A stretch of 64,000 bases of DNA from positions 1 through 64,000 of the forward strand of contig JAYFOV010000027.1 in NCBI GenBank assembly GCA_034928535.1, in the 5' to 3' direction. The position numbers and the translations under genes were made by a program. This DNA comes from CAXXOK01 sp001604115. Its GTDB lineage: Bacteria; Bacillota; Clostridia; Christensenellales; Aristaeellaceae. Of this stretch, positions 41,908-48,751 are shown one piece after another (within the stretch, counting starts at the first letter, position 1; each line of letters opens with the position of its first letter). The notes under the pieces are model-generated. The model was not told the DNA's origin and made no database searches. It saw nothing but the letters and a program-made list of their open reading frames with translations.

Positions 41908-43563
41908 GTGAAGAAAAAGAAGTGGGACATGTGGGTCATCGTGAGCGTGGCCATCTTTGGGCTGTATTGCCTGTTCATGCTCTACCCCATCTTGAAAATG
42001 CTGATCCAATCCGTGTTTGACAACGAAACCGGCGCCTTTACGTTCAAGTACTTTACCAAGTTTTTTTCCGACAGCTACTATTTTTCCACGCTGCTGAACA
42101 GCTTCAGGGTATCGATCTGGGCTACGGCCATCACGCTGGTGATCGGCGTGCCGCTTGCCTACCTGTACAACATGTATGAGATCAAGGGGCGCAACTTTTT
42201 GCAGATCCTGATCATCCTGTGCTCCATGTCGGCGCCGTTTCTGGGGGCGTATGCGTGGGTGCTGCTGCTGGGGCGCGGCGGGGTGATCACCAAGGTGCTT
42301 AACGCGCTGTTGGGCATCCAGCTGCCCAGCATTTACGGCTTCAGCGGCATCTTGCTGGTGCTGTCTACCAAGCTGTTTCCCCTGGTGTTCCTCTATGTGT
42401 CCGGGGCGCTGAAAAATGTGGACAACTCATTGCTGGAAGCCTCCTCCAACATGGGCTGCAAGGGGGTCAAGCGCCTGTTCAAGGTGATCATCCCGCTGTG
42501 CATGCCATCCATCCTGGCATCGGCGCTGATGGTGTTTATGCGCTCGCTGGCCGATTTTGGCACGCCGCTGATGATCGGCGAGGGCTACCGCACCTTCCCC
42601 ATTGAGATTTACAAGCAGTATGTGGGCGAGGCGGGCACCAACTACAACTTTGCCGCCGCCGTATCGGTGATTGCCGTGCTCATTACCGCGGTCATTTTCC
42701 TGCTGCAAAAGTATACGTCCAACAAGTACAGCTTTACCATGAACGCCATGCACACCATTGAGCGCAAAAAGCCCGGCAAGGTAGCCGGCGTGCTGATCCA
42801 CCTGTATTGCTACGGGCTGGTGGCCATCTCCTTCATGCCGCAGCTGTACCTGATTTACTGCTCATTTCGCAACACGAGCAAGACCGGCAACATGTTCAAG
42901 CCCGGCTTCTCGCTGATGAACTACCAGGCTGTGGCCAGCACGCTGAACACCTCGATTTGGAACACCGTGCGCATTTGCGGCGGCGCGCTGATCATTATCG
43001 TGATCATGGCCATGATGATTTCCTACCTGGTGGTGCGGCGCCGGAACGTGCTCAACGGCCTGATCGATACCGTGTCCATGGTGCCATACATCATTCCCGG
43101 CTCGGTAATCGGTATTGCGATGGTCATGGGTTTTAGCAGCGGCGCCATCGTGCTCACCGGCACGGCGTGGATCATCGTCATTGCCATGTGCATACGGCGC
43201 ATGCCCTATACCATCCGCAGCAGCGTGGCGGTGCTTCAGCAAATCCCCATGAGTGTGGAAGAGGCCTCCGCCAGCCTGGGCGCATCCAAGTTGAAAACGT
43301 TCTGCGGCATCACCATCCCCATGATGTTCAATGGGGTGATCGCGGGCGCCATCATGAGCTGGGTCACGCTCATCACGGAGCTCTCCTCCTCCATTATCCT
43401 GTACAGCTCCAAAACCCTTACGCTTAACCTGAGCGTGTACGTCATGGTACAGCGGGGCACAGACGGCAAGGCCTGCGCCATATCCACCATCCTGACGCTG
43501 TTTACGGTGCTCACGCTGGCGCTGTACATGAAGTTGTCCAAAAGCAAGGAAATCTCAATGTGA
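41908..43563 (+). CDS. Fused two-domain ABC transporter permease, Fbp/Afu type
   Basis: 551 aa with about twelve membrane segments; two binding-protein-dependent permease domains in one chain, as in FbpB/AfuB. EAA-type loops are visible in both halves (LLEASSNMGCKGVKRLFKVI and VEEASASLGASKLKTFCGI). Starts at GTG 41908, 7 bp after the ATPase stop. The transporter is complete: binding protein, ATPase and fused permease. Confidence 0.92.
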   Translation: MKKKKWDMWVIVSVAIFGLYCLFMLYPILKMLIQSVFDNETGAFTFKYFTKFFSDSYYFSTLLNSFRVSIWATAITLVIGVPLAYLYNMYEIKGRNFLQILIILCSMSAPFLGAYAWVLLLGRGGVITKVLNALLGIQLPSIYGFSGILLVLSTKLFPLVFLYVSGALKNVDNSLLEASSNMGCKGVKRLFKVIIPLCMPSILASALMVFMRSLADFGTPLMIGEGYRTFPIEIYKQYVGEAGTNYNFAAAVSVIAVLITAVIFLLQKYTSNKYSFTMNAMHTIERKKPGKVAGVLIHLYCYGLVAISFMPQLYLIYCSFRNTSKTGNMFKPGFSLMNYQAVASTLNTSIWNTVRICGGALIIIVIMAMMISYLVVRRRNVLNGLIDTVSMVPYIIPGSVIGIAMVMGFSSGAIVLTGTAWIIVIAMCIRRMPYTIRSSVAVLQQIPMSVEEASASLGASKLKTFCGITIPMMFNGVIAGAIMSWVTLITELSSSIILYSSKTLTLNLSVYVMVQRGTDGKACAISTILTLFTVLTLALYMKLSKSKEISM

Positions 43564-43630
43564 CCACTGGGCAACGCCCGGGGAAACCCGGTTTGCATAT
43601 TTTCGATAACGCAGAAGGAGATTGACAAAC

Positions 43631-44497
43631 ATGGCTTATGTAAATACCAAGGAAATGCTGGCCAAGGCGGAGGAAGGGCGCTATGCCGTTGGCCATTTCA
43701 ATTTGAACAACATGGAATCGGTGCGGGCGTTCCTGCTGGCAGCGGAGGAGGTTCAATCCCCCATCATCCTGGGGGTATCGGGCGGCACGGCTACCTACAT
43801 GGGCGGCTATAGAACCATTACCGATATGGTCAAGGATTTTATTGACTTTTTGAAAATCACGGTGCCCGTGGCGCTGCATGTGGATCATGGCACCTATGAG
43901 CAGGCGCTGGCTGCCATCGAGGGTGGTTTCAGCTCGGTCATGTTTGACGGCAGCAAGTACGGCATCGCTGAAAACATCGAGAAAACCCGCCAGATCGTGA
44001 ACCTGTGCCACCAGAAGGGCATCACTGTGGAAGCGGAAGTGGGCGCCATCGGCGGTGTGGAGGACGGCCTGATTGCCATGGGCGAATGTGCCGATCCCAA
44101 AGAGTGCAAGGCCATTGCGGACTTGGGCATTGACATGCTGGCGGCCGGCATCGGCAACATCCACGGCAAATACCCCGCGGATTGGGCAGGGCTGAATTTT
44201 GGCGTCTTGGCCGCCATCCAGGCGGAAATCGGCCGCCTGCCGCTGGTGCTGCACGGCGGTTCGGGCATCCCGGATGCCATGGTCAAAAAGGCCATCACGC
44301 TGGGCGTGCGCAAAGTTAATGTGAACACCGAATGCCAGGTTGCCTTTACTGATGCCACCCGCAAGTTTATCGAAGAAGGGCGCGCACAGGTAGGCAACGG
44401 CTTTACCCCCCGTGCGCTGCTTGCCCCCGGCCTGGAAGCCTCCAAGGCCAAGTGCATCGAGAAGATGCAGCTCTTTGGCAGCGTAGGCAAGGCGTAA
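43631..44497 (+). CDS. Class II fructose-bisphosphate/tagatose-bisphosphate-type aldolase
   Basis: 288 aa zinc-dependent aldolase cleaving a ketose (bis)phosphate into two three-carbon or smaller units. Catalytic Asp and first zinc ligand in ALHVDHGTYE (D85, H86); further zinc-ligand histidines in GNIHGKYPADW and LVLHGGSGIP; phosphate site NVNTECQ. The ATG at 43631 is preferred, with AAGGAG 10 nt upstream; a TTG at 43622 is too close to that site. Last gene of the plus-strand arm. Together with the PfkB kinase it forms a kinase-aldolase pair; FBP, tagatose-BP or another ketose phosphate is possible. Confidence 0.9.
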   Translation: MAYVNTKEMLAKAEEGRYAVGHFNLNNMESVRAFLLAAEEVQSPIILGVSGGTATYMGGYRTITDMVKDFIDFLKITVPVALHVDHGTYEQALAAIEGGFSSVMFDGSKYGIAENIEKTRQIVNLCHQKGITVEAEVGAIGGVEDGLIAMGECADPKECKAIADLGIDMLAAGIGNIHGKYPADWAGLNFGVLAAIQAEIGRLPLVLHGGSGIPDAMVKKAITLGVRKVNVNTECQVAFTDATRKFIEEGRAQVGNGFTPRALLAPGLEASKAKCIEKMQLFGSVGKA

Positions 44498-44499
44498 TA

Positions 44500-44654
44500 C
44501 GATTTCAAATCCTTAATGCTTCACGGATCGCGGGCGATTTTGTTCTATGGCCAGGCGCGGAAGCGAAGGCGCAGCGGAGCCACGTCAAGCTTTCGCGACG
44601 AAGCCAGAGGGCAAAAGCGCTTGTGAGATAGATGCGTTAAGGTTTCTGAAATCG
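44500..44654. repeat. MITE-like element with imperfect terminal inverted repeats
   Basis: About 155 bp bounded by CGATTTCA-AATCCTTAATGC on the left and the near-complement GCGTTAAGGTTTCTGAAATCG on the right. No coding capacity. A further inverted pair, GCCAGAGGGC (44603-44612) and GCCCTCTGGC (44663-44672), straddles its right edge. It sits directly after the aldolase, at the left margin of the AT-rich island. Confidence 0.5.
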
Positions 44655-44976
44655 GATAAGTAGCCCTCTGGCCGTAGCCACCGAACCCGGGCGAAACCCG
44701 CCGTTCAGACGGATCCCCAGCGCATGCGGCAGGCGGCCGCAGCATCAAGGCGGGCATACCCCTGCATAGGGCGGCACGGCGGCGGGAGCCACCCGCGCTG
44801 TGCAGAATCTGCCTGGCACAGGCAAACAACATACGGCGGCACAGGGACTGGATCCCTGCGCCGCCGCTTTGCATTAACCCGGCAGGCAGGCAAAATGCGC
44901 AGGGCGGCAAGCCGCCTTATGGCGTGCTTTTCAGATCGCGGATGCCGGAGCGCCTTGCTGCTATCACGTAACACCA
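44655..44976. other. Boundary region between the aldolase operon and the AT-rich island
   Basis: GC-rich and without a gene. The hairpin at 44834-44866 may end the sugar operon. Base composition drops sharply from about 44980 onwards. Confidence 0.5.
44834..44872 (+). terminator. Hairpin terminator, probably of the sugar operon
   Basis: 14-bp stem with one mismatch (44834-44847 with 44853-44866), 5-nt loop, then CTTTGC. The T-run is short. Confidence 0.5.
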
Positions 44977-45606
44977 ATGGCAACAGGAAGGAAATTATAT
45001 CCTTGTTGGAGAATAGGCATTTTCGACAAGATCACCGGACACAGTCAATCGTTATGGATGGGAGCGTTTGTACCATTGACCAGCGACAAACACCCACGCA
45101 TGTGGCAGGAAATTGTACTATTCATGGCATTTGGATTGTATCTTATCATTTTTTTGGTTTTACTGTTTTGCAAAGCAAGTGCCAGCCAATCCATAAATTT
45201 GATACCGTTTCACACCATATCTGATTATTTGTCACATGGGCGGCCATTAGGGTTCAGCAATATCATTGGGAATATCATCCTTTTGATTCCGATGGGTGTC
45301 TATATCGCTTTGTTCAGCCGCCCCCATACGTTTTGGCGCACCGTCCTATCCGTTGCTTTGATCAGCCTGTCTGCTGAGGTGCTCCAGTATAGTATGCAGG
45401 TAGGAGCAGCAGACATCGACGATGTAATCCTCAATACGCTGGGCGGAATGCTGGGTATCGCGCTGCATCAAGGCTTGCACATGGTCTTTAGAGAAAAAAC
45501 CAGATTGGCGATAGGGTTGATATCGCTTGGCGCCGGAATCCTTTTTGTAATCATTACAATATGCTTATGGATCGGTGTCTTTGGTATCCGCATCCGCATC
45601 ATGTAA
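44977..45606 (+). CDS. VanZ-like membrane protein
   Basis: 209 aa in the frame, with five hydrophobic segments. It has the VanZ family pattern: SINLIPFHTISDYL, NIIGNIILLIPMGVYI, a conserved SLSAEVLQYSMQVGAADIDDVILNTLGGMLG. VanZ proteins are membrane proteins of unclear mechanism, some affecting glycopeptide resistance. No convincing ribosome site is visible, and the first 40 residues before MWQEIVLFMAFGLYL may not be translated (an ATG at 45100 would start there). First gene of the AT-rich island, followed by a broken acyltransferase. Confidence 0.72.
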   Translation: MATGRKLYPCWRIGIFDKITGHSQSLWMGAFVPLTSDKHPRMWQEIVLFMAFGLYLIIFLVLLFCKASASQSINLIPFHTISDYLSHGRPLGFSNIIGNIILLIPMGVYIALFSRPHTFWRTVLSVALISLSAEVLQYSMQVGAADIDDVILNTLGGMLGIALHQGLHMVFREKTRLAIGLISLGAGILFVIITICLWIGVFGIRIRIM

Positions 45607-45668
45607 GTACTCTGATACCATATAATATGAAAAGTGCAACTAAAAAGCGCGAAAGGAAATTACTGAAA

Positions 45669-45791
45669 ATGAGCGGCAAAAAGAGAAACGGATACATCGA
45701 TATGATTAAATTTTTGCTGTCCTGTATCATTGTACTCTTCCATCTGAACAATGCCAAGGCATTTGTAAAGTTGGATAGCCCTGTGCCGTGA
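45669..45791 (+). pseudogene. Acyltransferase-3 family protein, N-terminal fragment
   Basis: 40 codons from an ATG with an AAAGGA site read MSGKKRNGYIDMIKFLLSCI and VLFHLN, the typical first helix of membrane acyltransferases (OafA/WecH type, usually 330-400 aa). The frame ends at 45791 just before transposase debris, so the gene appears truncated by insertion or deletion. Confidence 0.65.
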
Positions 45792-45827
45792 ATGCAATGT
45801 AGCTTTATTAACCTGTTGAGAATCGGC

Positions 45828-46100
45828 TTAAGGCTGGACATTGGCGTTCTTGACAGCGCTCTTTCGGGGAGGCGAAATAAACTGTTTCTCCAGACGAAAC
45901 TGCCGATTGCACCATGCCAAACCCTCGCTGGCTAGGGAGGGCGGCTGATCTTCTTTCGCAGGAGACTTCATAGCCTCGTCAAATTTACGGCGCAGATACG
46001 CCCAGCAACCCACAATGGCAATCCCACTGGGGAGCTTGTGATAGCCATCATAACCGTCTACGTGGAGAAAGCCTGTAAATGCCTTCAAGAATTCTTGCAT
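45828..46100 (-). mobile_element. IS66-family transposase fragment
   Basis: 90 codons matching the catalytic-core region of IS66 TnpC: FTGFLHVDGYDGYHKLP, then GIAIVGCWAYLRRKFDEAM and GLAWCNRQFRLEKQF. Both ends of the transposase (normally about 500 aa) are missing, and no terminal repeats were identified. Non-functional remnant. Confidence 0.82.
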
Positions 46101-46191
46101 TAATGAAGGTCATGTTTTCTACCGTTACGTTTCCACGATGTACGGGCAGTATATACTTCATACTTTTGAATTGCTCAGCATTTATCTCCAT
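46101..46191 (-). mobile_element. IS5-family transposase, N-terminal fragment
   Basis: Too short for a separate long frame: starting from the ATG at 46191 (minus strand), the bases read MEINAEQFKSMKYILPVHRG then NVTVENMTFINA, the typical first 32 residues of IS5-group transposases. The match breaks at about 46101, where the IS66 fragment begins, so one element interrupted or was joined to the other. Confidence 0.68.
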
Positions 46192-46318
46192 GTATACATT
46201 TTAGTATGGTTTGTCACATTTTGGTAGTAGGAACATGCCCTAATTCCCAGCCCCTACATGATTTCTACAGCTAGAGATGATGCAATCGAATCGAGTCAAT
46301 CTCATCTCATTGACATAT

Positions 46319-47146
46319 TTAATCGGCCAATAGTTTGTTCTTAATTCCCGCTGTAGGGGTTTGTCCGATAAAACGCGAATTGTTACCATCAAGTATTAAG
46401 AAGCTTGGATACCAAGTAATTCCATACACTTTTAAAAAGAGGTTATAATCATCAATAAGAGTTCCTTGATCTTGTTCATCGTATACATCGTATATCCTAG
46501 TAATCTCGAAAGCATCTAGTATATTCGAATCGGAATCAATTAGGGAATCCACTTCGGAACAGTCGCCACACCCACGCATCGAAAAATAGACCATTGTTTT
46601 CTTCGTTGATTTTGGAAGAATCGACCTTAGATACGCATTAGCATTCGAAATCAATTGATCCTTATTGAATAAATTCATTTTGAAAAGTTTTTCAATTGCA
46701 CTGGAAAAATCTATGCTTTTAAAAAATACATCTCCATTGGGGTCAATTATAAAGAACGTTGGCACAGATTGGGAGAGTCTATGCCCCGCGCTCATGGCAA
46801 CATACTCGCTGGGTAACTGATATTTTTTGATTAAATTCTCAGGGACTTCCTCTTCGAAAATGAACAAGTAGTTCAGCAAGTCATCGCCCAAAATACTCAT
46901 CACTTTGTTCGCATTTCGGATCGTGTCCACACAACTTCCACATGTTGGAGACAGATAATGCACAAGGGTATATTGAGAGGTTGAAAATCCGTTCACAGAC
47001 ATATCGCCATCAAGATAGACTATCGGGGGATCGAAGTTGTCTCCATATTCGTAATACAATATGTCCGGAAGTGTGGACGCAAAGCATTGGGTGGGTAACG
47101 TTGTCAAACAAATAAGAACTATGGATATGCGTAAAAACTTTAACAC
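46319..47146 (-). CDS. Exported protein with two thioredoxin-like domains
   Basis: 275 aa from a GTG at 47146 that has GGAGGTG at good spacing; the frame to 47218 is not supported. Signal peptide MLKFLRISIVLICLTTLPTQ with cleavage near CFA-ST. Domain 1 carries CGSC (C69-C72) and a cis-Pro-like SVPTFFIID (P129). Domain 2 carries CGDC (C193-C196) and WYPSFLILDG. Both should act outside the membrane in thiol-disulfide exchange. AT-rich. It lies 136 bp downstream of, and on the same strand as, the six-cysteine peptide gene, so it is a good candidate to make or break that peptide's disulfides (inference). TlpA/ResA-like proteins normally have one such domain. Confidence 0.82.
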   Translation of the reverse strand: MLKFLRISIVLICLTTLPTQCFASTLPDILYYEYGDNFDPPIVYLDGDMSVNGFSTSQYTLVHYLSPTCGSCVDTIRNANKVMSILGDDLLNYLFIFEEEVPENLIKKYQLPSEYVAMSAGHRLSQSVPTFFIIDPNGDVFFKSIDFSSAIEKLFKMNLFNKDQLISNANAYLRSILPKSTKKTMVYFSMRGCGDCSEVDSLIDSDSNILDAFEITRIYDVYDEQDQGTLIDDYNLFLKVYGITWYPSFLILDGNNSRFIGQTPTAGIKNKLLAD

Positions 47147-47282
47147 AATTACACCTCCAACGACATAACAAGATTCCAAGTTTTCCAAATGCGAAACAAT
47201 TATGCTATATGATCCCACATACTACTCAATATTCAAATGTATACTATTGTTACTGTTAGAATAATCCGTCCCTTGATACCTG

Positions 47283-47552
47283 CTAGCAGCAGCCTATCTT
47301 ACGCTTTTCCAAAGAAGTGTACTCTGTAAATTTCCGACCGTTCTCAATACACGTCCTGCTTCCCTGACGGTTCTCATACCATGTTGTCATAAATTGCCCA
47401 TTGCCAGCGCAATTAACAGGGGTGGTACAGAACATAGCTCCTATGCGTTTATAAGCATAACTAGTACATTCTTTACCAGCCAATGCGGTTGTCGAGAAAA
47501 CACTGAACAACGTAACAAGGGTCAAAAGAAACAAACAACCTTTTTTTATCAA
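47283..47552 (-). CDS. Secreted six-cysteine peptide precursor
   Basis: 89 aa from a TTG at 47552, chosen because AGGAGG lies 5 nt upstream. Clear signal peptide (IKKGCLFLLTLVTLFSVF, then STTALA). The mature part is about 64 residues with six cysteines in the pattern C-x(12)-C-x(5)-C-x(19)-C-x(16)-CC, ending in GCC, basic and aromatic-rich (Tyr, Trp, Phe). No leader-peptide double-glycine is seen, so Sec export is expected. Family not firmly recognised; the terminal cysteine and propeller neighbour recall NVEALA-type peptides of Bacteroidota, from memory only. It could be a bacteriocin-like, signalling or envelope peptide. Confidence 0.7.
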   Translation of the reverse strand: MIKKGCLFLLTLVTLFSVFSTTALAGKECTSYAYKRIGAMFCTTPVNCAGNGQFMTTWYENRQGSRTCIENGRKFTEYTSLEKRKIGCC

Positions 47553-47679
47553 TATTACCTCCTGCAATCCATATAATACGAAGCTGGCAAGTGGGACGGA
47601 TTATTACCGACCATGATCAGCAACCAATATATACCATAATTAGGTAAAAAAGTTAACGGCAGAATCGTTTTGTCTAAAT

Positions 47680-47708
47680 TTGACAATTCAATCAGATCGT
47701 AGTATAAT
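47680..47708 (+). promoter_or_regulatory. Perfect consensus promoter of the propeller-ABC module
   Basis: -35 TTGACA (47680-47685), 17-bp spacer, -10 TATAAT (47703-47708), 48 bp before the first gene. The -35 box overlaps an inverted repeat TTGTC-TAAATTT-GACAA (47670-47686) that could be an operator. Confidence 0.9.
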
Positions 47709-47755
47709 ATAATATAGCTACAATAGCATAATATAAGATTGGAGGCGGAGTGCTC

Positions 47756-48706
47756 ATGAAAAAAATCTCTTATCTACTGGCAGTACTGTTCGTCTTGGGA
47801 TTCGTTTCCCAATGCAATGCTCGTGCGCAAGAGAATGGTCTAACGGATTTCTACAGTACTGAGTTCAGGTTTAGTGATGAATACAAAATTGACGAGTTCT
47901 CAGTCGCTTCGACACGCGCTCCTGATCCACATGGAATTATGTTGCTGAGTGATGGAAAGTTGCTTGTTTCAGACTGGCAAGCAAATGCTCTGATCCTGTT
48001 GGACAGAGATTGCAACTTTATTAAAAGAATAGGAGATTTAGGAAGCGCGCCACTAGAATTTATGAAGCCAACTGGCATGGCTACTTATCAGGGCGATCTT
48101 TATATCATTGATTCTGGAAACAATAGAATTCAAATTTTGAATGAAGATTTTTCCTATAAAGATAGCATTCGTATTCCAGAAATCGTAGGGTCATGGTTCA
48201 CAGATATTGCGGTGAATTCCGATCATATTTACATCAATTCGAACTCCATTATGGATGTTAATGGGGGAATTTATCGCGGCTCAATGCAAGAAGAATTTGT
48301 AATGATCACAGATATAGTGGTGGGCCCGTTGTATACACAAAACGATACAATCTACACGATAAACACTTTTGAATGTCAGAAAGTGGGGGAAGACTATCAA
48401 GGGCGGGTTGGCAGAAATCAATTATTTTTTGTTCATCCGGATGGGTTGCAAGCTGTATGTGATCTTCCTCCAAGGTGCGCTCCACTTAGCTTTACCATAA
48501 ATCAAGAACGCTTGATATGTCTTTCTGGTAGCAGTTATACAGTTAGCGCTTTTACTATGAATGGAGATTATGAATATTCATTGGTCGATTTTTTAGGACT
48601 ATACGATGATATTTCATACGATGCTGTCATGGCGTGTGAAGGCGTGGACTCTTTATATATTGCCGGCTACGTCGAAGGCAAACTTATCAGGGTTTCGAAA
48701 ATATAA
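47756..48706 (+). CDS. Secreted six-bladed beta-propeller (NHL/TolB-like) protein
   Basis: 316 aa. Signal peptide MKKISYLLAVLFVLGFVSQ with likely cleavage at NARA-QE. Repeated propeller strands of the form G-(aliphatic)-Y-DLYIIDSGNNRIQILNED, SDGKLLVSDWQANALILLD and DSLYIAGYVEGKLIRV. The ATG at 47756 follows GGAGGCGGAG. First gene behind the consensus promoter, 45 bp before the propeller/SBP fusion. Such propellers usually serve as protein-protein or ligand-binding platforms; no catalytic motif is evident. Function unknown. Confidence 0.8.
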   Translation: MKKISYLLAVLFVLGFVSQCNARAQENGLTDFYSTEFRFSDEYKIDEFSVASTRAPDPHGIMLLSDGKLLVSDWQANALILLDRDCNFIKRIGDLGSAPLEFMKPTGMATYQGDLYIIDSGNNRIQILNEDFSYKDSIRIPEIVGSWFTDIAVNSDHIYINSNSIMDVNGGIYRGSMQEEFVMITDIVVGPLYTQNDTIYTINTFECQKVGEDYQGRVGRNQLFFVHPDGLQAVCDLPPRCAPLSFTINQERLICLSGSSYTVSAFTMNGDYEYSLVDFLGLYDDISYDAVMACEGVDSLYIAGYVEGKLIRVSKI

Positions 48707-48751
48707 TAAATTTTTTAAAAACTAGTTCTATCTTCAGAAAGCGGGAATGAC

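Noticed and set aside
46319..47552. Lantibiotic or double-glycine bacteriocin with processing enzymes
   Set aside because: No double-glycine leader, no LanB/C/M or C39-ABC gene in the island; the peptide has a Sec signal instead.
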